DNA of 56,911 bases from Rhizophlyctis rosea (taxonomy: Eukaryota > Chytridiomycota > Chytridiomycetes > Rhizophlyctidales > Rhizophlyctidaceae), in assembly GCA_027596075.1 (NCBI GenBank), contig JADGJC010000258.1, forward strand, positions 1,982 through 58,892, written 5' to 3'. Of this stretch, positions 35,401-45,434 are shown one piece after another. Every line of letters begins with the position of its first letter. The first letter of the stretch is position 1. A program made the position numbers and the translations under genes. Under the pieces are notes generated by a model that saw only the letters and a program-made list of their open reading frames with translations, had not been told where the DNA came from and made no database searches.

Positions 35401-38240
35401 ACCCCGAAAATTGTGTTCCTCTTGGGTTTGATTGCCCTTCTCCCCATGTATCGGCGACGGCATCGTCCGTTTGCAGCAGCGTTTGGCACTCTTCAAGCGG
35501 ACTTTAATTTGGGGCCTCTGTGGATTTCTTTTACCCCTTTTGGCCATTCTTCCCCTTGGGCACCATATTCAGTCCGTCCACTTGGCCGGTTGGGAAGAAG
35601 ATACTCATGTGCCGGATAAGGTGTTTGGTGTCGATGCCCTTCAATATGACGGCTGAGCACTTGACTGCTGGTAGCCTAGAGTGCTGTCACAACCAGTACA
35701 TTTGCCAGCTGAATAGAAGTATTTCATCAAGTAGAAAAGATGAGATTTAATGGTTCACTTCCGATGTGAGCGTTGTAACCATTACCAAAAAATTCAGGGT
35801 CAAAATCAAAGAGTATCGGAAATGTCAAAGAGGGGAGACATTGTTGCAGCTCTTGCGGAGGGACTCCATGCCGTTGCAGGACATTTACGGCGAAGCTTGT
35901 GAAAGTTGGAGCTGATGGAAATGAATACATACATAAGTTGTGAACAGTCCGTGAACATGATGAGTTGAGCCATGTCCGTCTTTGATGATGTCCCGTGCGT
36001 GTATGCAGTCAGTTAGAATGCCAGAGATAACTCTGAATTTGGAAAAAGTAGTGGGGTGGCAAGGACACCTCAGCAATATCGTCAGGTGCACCATCAACTG
36101 CATCGCTCTGCTTCAAATGCACTTCAGGTTTCAAATCTATCCGCGTGGTAAGCAAAGTTGCTCACTGTGAGTGATCCGTCGACACCTGTGTCATGACTCA
36201 GGCCAGAGATTGTCAGCAGTTCGCGTTGAGCAATGTGTGACCGAGTTCCAGTCCATGCCCGCACTTGGAAGACTGAATCTTACTTTTTCTGCATCCAGTA
36301 CTGAAGCCGCATTTGTCTGAGGAAGGAGTAAAGCATAAGTCCGTGCATTTGCGAGAATTCATTTTCCACTTTTCTGAATTGGTTGATGCAGGCAAGTCAA
36401 GGGGTCACACGCGCAATCGTTTCATGCACGTAACTTTGCAGGTGATCTGTATAACAACGTGGACGTATCCACGATCAGTGCCCTGACAACGTCAATATTG
36501 CATACCAGCATTCGGACACGGCTGAGTGAAGGAGAACATTGCTGGATCTCAAATTCACGGATGTTGTGCAGAGTATCAGAACATTGAGCCTCGTGCAATG
36601 CGCTAGGGCATTTTTACATCTGTGCTGCCCCTTGAGCTGCTTCGTCGGCTGGAGTTTTATTTGGGAGGCGCTAAAACACTCATATACTGCCAGGACCGGC
36701 ACAATGAAATCTCGATTGGACCTCGGAACGAAAAGACCAAACTGAACTGATCCCGATCGCCCTGATTGATCGACACTTGAAACAACGTCCTGGGCGGCTA
36801 TCTCGAAGCTCCGAAATGCCAACGTCTTGTTGCTTGAACCCTGGGAATCACCGAGGACTCTGTGATGTAGCAGGCTAATCCCCATATTGAGATCTTCAGC
36901 ATTCGTGGGTGCCACTCGGTGCAAGCAATGGAAATTTTGTAACTTATGATGATGTTGCTCTCACTATGTGACACACGTCATTGTTGAATGATGCTCCCGC
37001 ATCCGATGATTTTTTTTCGCCTCCATTACCGCACTGGCATTGGATCATGCGCTCTTCGACGGTTGAGAGTACCAGTAATTGTAGCGTCACCAACGACTGA
37101 TCAGCAACGTGATCAAGATCACCCCGATGATGAAAACCGCCACGCTTCAACGGTACTCTCCTTTACAAGATTATATGCTCTGTAAAATTGGTTTCGATGA
37201 GTCGACATCAAAGCTCTACACGGCTTCCGATCACACGCGATTTGACCCATCGCATGATTAGCTTCAAGTTGCCATTCATGAGCCAGCAGCACCGTGTCAA
37301 GCATCTCTGTCAAATAAACCCGCTGATGAGATGATGCGGTTCATGTACCTGGAGAAGCAAACTACTTGTATGCTGTGAAGAAGATGCGACCAGTGTTTCA
37401 CGCGTGTGTTCTAACCTTTATGCACTTTGATCCACTCTTCAAATTTTTTTGATATGTCTCGGGATTCGCAGGGACTCTAGAATGTGGACAAATTGATATT
37501 GCTATAATTCTGGCAGTTTCTTTTGGAAAGGCCCGCTCATCACAAACATGGATATTGAGTCGCACAATGATGTGATTGGAACTTTGAAATGCTCTAACAT
37601 CGGCGGTTTTCTTGTCATTGATTGGGTCATGAGCCTCGTTTAATTTCCTGGTATGGGTGAACGGTCTTCTGTTGTCAGTAAATGTTCAACAAAACGAAGT
37701 ACACATTGACAGGTATTGCCATTATAGTTGCACGAAACTGCTTGCTTGCATTCAAAGACACATTGTGGCACAGCCTTCGTACTCTTCGTCAAGGGTCGGG
37801 TTTCAGTGGTTTCAGATTTACAGGTACCAGCCTTGAGAGGCTTCGCAAAATTTCGCGGCCCAAACTCCCACGGGGCCCGAATGTATGGGGGCCCAAAACG
37901 TCGGTACATGTGCATTTGAAACCGATCACTATTCAGTGTGGGAAGTGTTAGGCGTCAGAAGACTCAGCAGCCTCTTGTTCGACTCAGACGACTCTCACGG
38001 AAAGAAGAAGATTCGAGTCCAGACTTCCAAAGCGTCCTCATCTTGATGTCAAGCTTTTTCTCCAAGATACACCGTGAACCGCAGGGCACCCCCATCCTAT
38101 CATACACTTTCAAAACTTGCGAGGCCACTACTTCCGTAATTTTTTCATCGTTGAGGTGCCATCCGTACCATCGTCAGAATTCTGGTAACTGGACACTTGC
38201 AAAGTGATTTTCCAACGGAGCCCATCATGCTGAACAATCA
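32410..38240. other. gene-poor region
   Basis: About 5.8 kb have no supported gene. The longest frame (36475-36924, minus, 149 codons) has no recognisable domain and is within what chance allows. I see no tRNA: the T-loop-like word TTCGAGTC near 38012 has no matching stem. No repeats were identified. Confidence 0.5.
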
Positions 38241-39814
38241 ATGATTGAACAGCACTCAAAACTCATTCAAAGGAAAAACATGCCAAGCAAGACACAGCTG
38301 CCTCCTGAGCACTTGGATTGCCTCCGTCTCTGTGCACACGCTTACGACACACCACTCAAAGTTGGGATGGAGCTCTCTTTACAATCTTTTGATGTCACAT
38401 TCAAGTGGACAGTCGTCGAAATATACCATCCTACAAACCGTTGGAACACCCGCGCCGTCCGCTTCTAACGCACCCCGATTGACGGTATCTCAGCACACCA
38501 ATATGACCAAATCATCGCTATTCGTGGGACTGACAAACGGTCAGGCCTAAACTTGGTGACCGACCTTGCTGTATTCAATCACCAACAGCCACCCGGTGCT
38601 GATGCTCTCATCAAGCATTACGCACGCCTAACACCTCAACAATTGCATGATCTCGTATTTTCGAAAGTCAAGAAAGTGACGACTTCCGGCATCATAAATC
38701 AGTTTAAGTCCGTCCTCGCCTCCCTCCCCGACCCAGCATCCGTCCTTGTAACTGGTCACTCCCTTGGGGCCGTTATTGCCGCCCTTTTCGCAGCCCACTT
38801 CAATCTCAAAGTCATCACGCTGGATAGTCCTGGTCTCGGCGACACGCTACCTGACGAGTCTGTACGTAATCATCTATCAACAGATGGAAACTGCATCAAG
38901 TACGTCGCATTCCCCCACCTGATCAACACCTGCCACCCTCAGATTGGAGAAATTCGCCAGTTATTCGTCCCCCACACCCCGCACGGTACTTCACGGCAGC
39001 ACATCCTGCACAGCACACTGGGCGCTGCTCTCAGATGTGCGATTTACGGCGGTGCAGCCTCTCTTGTCGGTCCGACTGTAGCATTAGGGGCGGTGGGCAC
39101 AATGCTGAATGTCGTTTCATTTGGAATACCGTTTCGGGCAGCTGTATTCTTGGGATATTGGGGCCCTTGAAGGTGGACATCATGAACTGGCTTCAGATGA
39201 AGGAACCAACTTCCTTAATCCGCGCCATCCGTGATGCTAGCGACACCATGATTAACATACTGGCTCCCATACTTTTTAGTAATCCGTGTACGAGGGAAGG
39301 TTTCCGGGGTGCATGCGAAGCTAGCTTATCTGCTAGCATTTTCCTTACCAAGGCGTTGTACGAGACTGCCGGGATCAATCCTGGTCTGGTTGCGCCGATT
39401 TTGGAGAAGATCCTTCTGTTTGGTGTTCCAGCATTTGCACTTGCTGGAGGAGCTGAAACGGTGTATAGCGCAGGAATGGCTTTTGGGGCGGCTCCTGGCA
39501 AGATGATGGGTGTGGCGAAGGCGTGCGGCTTTGGTGCGGGTCTACAATTGAAGATCGGGGTCCGCAGAATCATTTGGTTAGATCGGCAGCATAGTAAGGA
39601 TAACCTAGTGAGAGCTGCACAAGAAGGGTACATCCGGGTGATCAAGTGGCCTACCTTCTCCGATCATATCAAGTGGTGTGCATCCCTGGCCTGTCAGGAG
39701 ATCATCCCTTTTAATAGGTGCGCCCCGGGCATGCACAACGTCATGAATGAAGCTGCGTTGTGGGAGGAACGTTTCAAAATCCTGCCGAATTACGAACTTG
39801 CTGGGAATGAATGA
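38241..39814 (+). pseudogene. class 3 (fungal-type) lipase with in-frame stop and frameshift
   Basis: The locus reads as a protein of about 520 residues. It contains an N-terminal LDCLRLCAHAYDTP segment, IIAIRGTDKRSG followed by LNLVTDLAVF (the RGT block and Asp-containing loop of class 3 lipases), the nucleophile elbow VTGHSLGA with Ser at 38760-38762, and LDSPGLGD with a candidate catalytic Asp. The His could be in PHTPHGTSRQHILH. A hydrophobic stretch follows (near 39020-39160, then past 39340), suggesting membrane association. Two lesions break it: a TAA at 38466-38468 in otherwise continuous frame (AVRF*RTPIDGI), and a one-base shift at 39150-39170, where the frame meets TGA while LKVDIMNWLQ continues in another frame. 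No intron of sensible length and phase removes either. It is a recent pseudogene, or a working gene with two sequence errors. Family members hydrolyse acyl esters. Confidence 0.75.
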
Positions 39815-40172
39815 AGGTAGGTTTGAAGCCCCCACTACAGTCTTTACTAAGTTATCAAACTGAAGTCTCAATCGTGATCACGTGGACCGAGCTGGAACAG
39901 CACCCGTCAAATGATCAAGGAATATGTAGATAGAACACCAAATCTGCAGCAGTGCCCAATATACGTGTATCCTGATATTCTTTCGATAGCACATTGATGA
40001 TGAAGACATTATCAATAGAGACCCACATTGCCAATTATTATGGAAAGTCCATCCAAACCATGCGACAATTGCCCACCAAAGGTAGGATAACCGATAGGGA
40101 TGTGAAAGGAAGAAGATGGGCGGAAACAGAAGAGATCTGAGCTTGGTTGAGTGAAAACACGCTACGAAAATA

Positions 40173-40828
40173 CTAAGAGGAGGATTTCACCGAGGGAAGA
40201 GGCCGCTCCTCAACGTTCTTCTTCCTACTGAGATTGTTCCTACTGTGATTGACAAATAACTTCCTACAGCTGCCATCCCATTGCTCTAAAAATTTCGTAA
40301 GCGCCGATTGTGTGTCCGCCTCATCAAACCCGCCTCTAATTTCCTCCATTGTGCCCTTCAGTGGCCCCAGTTCTCTCCACGTCTGCCATCTCGAAAAGAG
40401 ACCCTGGGGAGCACAGGTCACTTGAGATTCCCACCATCTTACATGCTTCCCTCAAACTCATCGTCGCTACTGTCTATTCCCGCAGTTGTGTTCACCTTCA
40501 TATCCTCTTCCAAATCGCCAGTATACAACAAACCGGACTCCATCAACATGGCTATCACTTGGTAACATACAGGTTCGAGCTCAACAACGCGGACTCCCGT
40601 GGACAATTCAGTCGACGTGCGACCGTGAATACAGCCAACGTCATGGACATAGTTCAATAGAACCGATATCCCATCCGCGTCCCAATTGCCAAGATAATTC
40701 ACCAGCAACTCCATCACATCACGCCTGAATTCGTAAATCTCCTTCCTCTCGTTGTCACATTCACCGGCGATTGACACGGCAAAATCATCTAATGCCCTTT
40801 GCTGAGTTTCTAGAATCGCATCAAATTC
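40173..40828 (-). CDS. unrecognised protein, 3' part of a gene (two exons)
   Basis: The exons are 40496-40828 and 40173-40403 on the minus strand, joined across a 92-nt intron (GTGAAC...CAG, phase 0). This gives about 187 residues ending in a stop at 40173. The translation is protein-like throughout: TQQRALDDFAVSIAGECDNE, LLVNYLGNWDADGISVLLNY, VHDVGCIHG, LFSRWQTWREL, SALTKFLEQWDGS. It resembles an acidic helical protein, but I know no family for it. The frame begins just after a CAG at 40829-40831 that can serve as a splice acceptor. The first exon or exons are therefore missing, perhaps among the fragments at 41100-42148. A start at 40777 would use GTG and is unlikely. Confidence 0.4.
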
Positions 40829-41265
40829 CTGACGTCATTTGTGTGGCTTCTTCTGCATTTTCACCCATTTCGAAGCGTCAAATCCTCGCATCATTATTCA
40901 ACGCCTCCTGCGCCGGACGCATCGTTGCATGAGAATGAGTGGATTATCATCCATGCTAGGCATCCAGCTCTTATGGGCATAAGTCCCGCCAGGATTCCCA
41001 GCCATCTAAAATACTACACTTCTCTATATCTATGCGATGCAGATGGATTATTTCCAGGGATTTTGGAATCAGAGGAAGGAGGTGCGTGCACTTTGGATAT
41101 CAAAGCCACGGAGCGGCAGAGTTATTGATAAAGTTCTCGATCCGAAGCAGCAGATCATGGATCTCCGGATGGAATCCGATTGACGGTATCACCGACGGCC
41201 CAGGCTTTGATGGAGGATGGGCAAACTTTACTTCTGAGCTAACAGGCCAAACAGGTAACCTCCGT

Positions 41266-41402
41266 AATGGGTGACATCCGTAACCTTTTGGAACCATAAT
41301 TCTATGCGGCAGCCAACTTGGCACAGTGTCATGAAGTCGACAGTAAGGTTTATGATTTATGTTATGTTTCTATGTATGCGAGGGGTTTCGGTGTCACCCA
41401 AT
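41266..41402 (+). mobile_element. MITE, copy 2 of a two-copy family
   Basis: This 137-bp element has ends AATGGGTGACATCCGTAACC and GGTTTCGGTGTCACCCAAT, which form terminal inverted repeats slightly eroded relative to copy 1 (two bases lost near the right end). It aligns with the reverse complement of 22755-22890 along its whole length at roughly 80-85 percent by eye, and most differences are transitions. It is non-coding. It lies between exon-like fragments on the opposite strand and may have inserted into an intron or a broken gene. Confidence 0.85.
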
Positions 41403-41495
41403 CTGTCCCATCGTTCGCCATGATAAGTGAGCGAGCCCTGTGTCGCATGTTCACTTCGGATTCACCGCTGGATGACGAAAATCGCAAACCCAGGC

Positions 41496-41894
41496 TCATC
41501 TTGCTACTAGTTGATCTGAAGCAAAATCAGACAATTCAGACATGTCAACTGATCCGAGAGTAGAGATGGTGGTACGCACAGCGGCTGGGAAGGGGAAGTG
41601 GTGGTGTTCAATCTCGACGTTCAGCTGAAGGGGTGACAGATCGGGTACGTCATAAGGCGCAAATTTTGATGTTGAAATACGATCTGCATGACCAGGGCGT
41701 TTTTGATGATTGCGTTCAATGAGTGCATGCACTCGTACGTCACTGGAATTCGCGCTGTTCATCGTTGAGCCTGCAGACCTCTTCGTCGTGCACACGTCTT
41801 GACGAGTGGCTTGCTTCACTCCGCTATCATTATCTCCGTGCGACTCTGCAATATGTTGCTGACATATCGTCTGATCCTTAAACTTTTCCAGATA
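41496..41894 (-). other. protein-like open frame, possible exon
   Basis: The minus-strand frame reads FKDQTICQQHIAESHGDNDS, then ISTSKFAPYDVPDLSPLQLN, VEIEHHHFPFP and LGSVDMSELSDFASDQLV. It is 130 codons without a stop and has balanced amino acid composition. It begins right after stops near 41895 and ends at 41496, beside the MITE. It could be an exon of the gene whose end lies at 40173, or an independent fragment. No domain is recognised. Confidence 0.25.
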
Positions 41895-41923
41895 TCAGCA
41901 TTAGTCTACTCTGAAATTCAAAC

Positions 41924-42148
41924 TTAAGCAGTATATTCCCCATACCCGTCTGTCGCAACGTATGCACCGCGGATGCATGGCCCGTATGTACTTTTGCAAA
42001 CTTTCAAGACCTCGCGACTACGAAAGCGGCATAAGTCAAAGTGTGTTTGAGAGAACCCCTTGAAGGTACCCACGGTTGTATTGCATCCAGGGAAACCACA
42101 TCTGAAATGTTTGCATATTTGTAGCTCTCCAACGAGCACAGAACTCAA
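41924..42148 (-). other. zinc-finger-like open frame, possible exon
   Basis: The frame contains KHFRCGFPGCNTTVGTFKGF followed by SQTHFDLCRF. The spacing Cys-x4-Cys-x13-His-x3-Cys would suit a C2HC zinc finger. It closes at a stop at 41924. A single finger-like match in a 74-codon frame is weak evidence, but it lies on the same strand as, and next to, two other protein-like frames. Confidence 0.25.
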
Positions 42149-42203
42149 GAGCCTGGTCTGCTTGCGTCGCCACTGCTCAAGAGTGAGATATTGAAGTCTA
42201 AAA

Positions 42204-42503
42204 ATGCCATGCTCCGGATGTCCGCACTACTGTCAAGTACGGACAATCACCATTTCGTTTGGCCGTTTTTTTTTGCAGACCCAGTGCTGGGGAGGTATTG
42301 ATGATTATCAATTATCAAAGAAGAAACTGCATTGGAGACCGGCGCACAAGCATGTCGCGAGACGTACAGTGGCCGCAAGCGTTAAGCAGGTGTACGATAC
42401 TCTCAGTAAGCTTAAGATTCAAACCGTCATGATGAACGAAGACTCAAACAAGCAAAAAATAAGAGTGTTGTCCCACTGCTCTTCGCAGCACAAGGATCCT
42501 TGA
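42204..42503 (+). other. small Cys-rich open frame, divergent from the zinc-finger-like frame
   Basis: The frame starts MPCSGCPHYCQ. It meets a possible 42-nt intron (GTACGG to a T9-GCAG acceptor) that keeps frame, then reads TQCWGGIDDYQLSKKKLHW and SVKQVYDTLSKLKIQTVM before a stop at 42503. The CxxC-rich start and the good acceptor are suggestive. The size (about 85 residues after splicing) and lack of family match keep this low. Confidence 0.2.
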
Positions 42504-44954
42504 ATGCGCATTGTCCGCGCCGATGTGATTGAAATAGGTAGGCCGATGACACGGGCTGATGTGCTTTCCTTCGCCAAGGACTTCAGTTGATTCCCCATTC
42601 CTGTCAGCGGGGCTGATGAGTCGCACCCAATGTGGTGATGGCATCAAAAAAGGAGCCACAAAAGTGAAGGTAACACACGTGGGTGACTGCCATGCGACAG
42701 CGGTGCTCATGGGCAATCAATGCGGGTTCCTTTCCCATCGGTAGGACAAAAATCGTTAATTGCTCATGGGCATTTGGTTGGGGACTTACCCTCATATTGT
42801 CATCATCAACAACTGATAACGAAGCTTGGTTGCCAGCAGATCCATCAATGTGGTCAAGGCTATCGATGGTCATAAAAGCGACGAGCACGATATATTTGTA
42901 GGGGATGTTGTCATCGAATGAGCATGAATCAAACGTTATTTGTTGTCTATGAAGAAGCCCTTCCGTGCCTTCATTTCTGTTGGGCACTCCACTATCATGT
43001 ACAGGGCATTGTTGTAACTCAAAATTGGTATTAATTTCAGACTGCATGCTGGAATGGATCCCGATGCAGTCCGGTTTGCTTCCTCTTTTTCCTCCATCTT
43101 CAATCTGCATCATGCATCAAAGGGAAGGGAAATGATCAAATTGCTGATTGATGAAGCATTGAGGGGTCCTCGCATACAGTGAGCGAAAGCCGTCACCTAC
43201 ACCCGCAGCATAGGAGTTCCCGGTCTTCAAATGTCTTCTTCAGCCAAGCACAATAAGTGGAAACATTTCATTGGAACCAGGAGGATTATCAGCTGATGCA
43301 ATTCATGGACAATTGATAGGAGCAATCTTCCGCGAATCTGTCGTGAGATTCTACCCATACCAATCGACGGAGAGTACTGATATATTTCTTTTGTTGGTAT
43401 TACGATGTGACTTGGTTTTGTGATCTGGCCTCGTGTCCTGGAGACTTCTGAGCGTAATGATGACACCTCATGGAAATTGAGCTAGGCTCACTTCTTGAGG
43501 TATCTCGGTCTCAGGCGCATCACTTACTTCCATTGCAAAGCATCTTCCCGCATGCAACATCTGGACATTCATTTGCTCTTAGAGTGCATATCATGGGCAA
43601 ATGAGCATGTGCGCATAAGGCATCACTGAATGTTGTGACGGTCAGCCCAAATGCCCTGATCAAGATACAGATGCGTGGCAGGCAGTGTCGATTGCCACAA
43701 TGCGAAGCTGGCGAAAAGGAAAGGGAAACAGCAACCGACCCAATATCAAAACGCTCATGGGTATTCTCCAGCATGGCCTAATATCTTGTTTGAAACATAG
43801 TAAACGGCTCTCCATCGGCTTTTCTTCTCTTGTTTTTGTCAATCGGGATCCATTGCTTTATTGGCACAAGACAATCCATTATATTTTGATAAAACTGCTG
43901 GCCAATGAAACTGCCAAACAAAGATTGAATCTCACGGCACAATTGGAAACCAGGCAGCATACCCGCTTCTCATTTACCAATATTGCTTATTCGTTGTACT
44001 CCTTTTTGCTAAATGTTCAACAGTACAGTGGTTTGGATACACCCAACTTGTCCATTGACACATTTTCAACGACACGTTGCTGTACTTGCTGTGGATTGCA
44101 TCTCAAATTCGACCCCGCGTTCACAGGCGCGCGAGGGACACGGACGTCCTTGATGCACATGAAATGGTTGCACCTGCCAGTGGGGCGATTGTCCTTCCTG
44201 ATATCTCACCTAGTGGACAAATTGGTGATGTGAACTTAAGGCCGCAATGTATTCCTCAAAGAACTTGCTCATAACGAAAAGTTCAGTCTGACGTGTTTGC
44301 TGTCATGCGGTCCCATCCTGACGTACTACCCGATGGAAGATGCATGGACTTTACCGAGGGCTGTTGCACTTGCCCGCCCGTCACTCTACGGGCAATTACC
44401 CAGCAGCTTTCAGGGCCTTTTGACCACAACCCAAGTACCAGCAGATATCCACAAGTCGTACCTCTTGGAACACAAACCTCAATCACATCATGGTCAAAAA
44501 ATGCATCAAAGTCGCACTGCACTCACTCCAATAACGGTGGGCCCGTGGTAGACTACCTTTCTTCTTTAGTTTTTTTTCCGTCTCGATGAAAAACCCCGAA
44601 GTGCAATACATCTGGGATGTGCGTTGAACTCCACAAATTTGAAGGAAGTTCTTACCTTGATGCCGAACTTCCTTCTCGCCTGAGAGCTCGGACAATGCAC
44701 CACATCCATCATGGCCTACCATGGAAGTCCCTATCTCCTCAACATCCATCAGCTTCCAAATGTACATCCCGCCCGGACCGCCCACGCTCTGCAAACCAAA
44801 AAGACAACCCACGTCCCGTCACAGAGTGTACAGTAAGTGATTATCGGATTAGATATCAGTCAGGATACAAAACATGGCAAATTGCCGGTGGTGGTCACCT
44901 GCGTTGAGCTACCCACTAAGGACCGCACGGCCAAAGTGACTCTCAAACTGCTGC
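42504..44954. other. gene-poor stretch before the second gap
   Basis: The longest frames are 169 codons (42604-43113, minus) and 182 codons (43685-44233, plus). Neither shows a domain or splice context. A fragment GKLPVVVTCVELPTKDRTAK (plus, about 44870-44940) looks protein-like but runs into the G-rich gap flank, so a gene truncated by the gap cannot be excluded. Confidence 0.4.
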
Positions 44955-45190
44955 GGGCGCGGGCGGGGGGCGGCGGGGGGGGGGGGGGGCCGGGGGGGCG
45001 GCGGCGGGCGGGGGCCGGCGGGGGCGCGCGCCGCCCCGCGGGGCGCGGGCGGGGGGCAGGAGGNNNNNNNNNNTTTACTATAAAAAAAAATTCTAATTGT
45101 GGGGGGGGTTTTCCCTGGGTTTTACACACAATAAACTCCCGCCCCCCAAAATTTCAATAAAAATTCCCCCCCCCCCCCCCCCCCCCCCCC
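44955..45190. other. assembly gap (10 N at 45064-45073) with G/C-homopolymer flanks
   Basis: About 105 bases of nearly pure G/C precede ten Ns. After them comes AT-rich sequence with runs of A and G, then about 26 Cs at 45165-45190. This looks like low-quality read ends joined by a scaffolder rather than real genomic sequence. Confidence 0.85.
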
Positions 45191-45434
45191 TCGATCACAT
45201 TTCCGACGCAACCAACAGAAAAAGAGAATGCCAAAGACCGTCACACAAAGGGATCATGGGTCAGTCAACCCAAACGCATAATCAGTCACGATTCACGATT
45301 TTGGCGGCTGCATATTGAGATTGTACCAGCATGTCACATTTTGTCTCATTCAACATCTTCTTTCCCCGAAAACAAAGGTCTCACTCTTTGCGCAAAAGCT
45401 CTTATTTGTATCACACACAACACAAAACCCAACC

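Noticed and set aside
37940..38030. tRNA-like segment with T-loop word TTCGAGTC and possible acceptor pairing GGAAGT/ACTTCC
   Set aside because: The T-stem does not pair and no anticodon arm can be drawn, so it is not a tRNA.
42604..43113. 169-codon minus-strand open frame
   Set aside because: This length is expected by chance once in a window of this size and composition, and there is no domain or splice context.
43685..44233. 182-codon plus-strand open frame
   Set aside because: It is long but without recognisable motif, codon bias or neighbouring exons.
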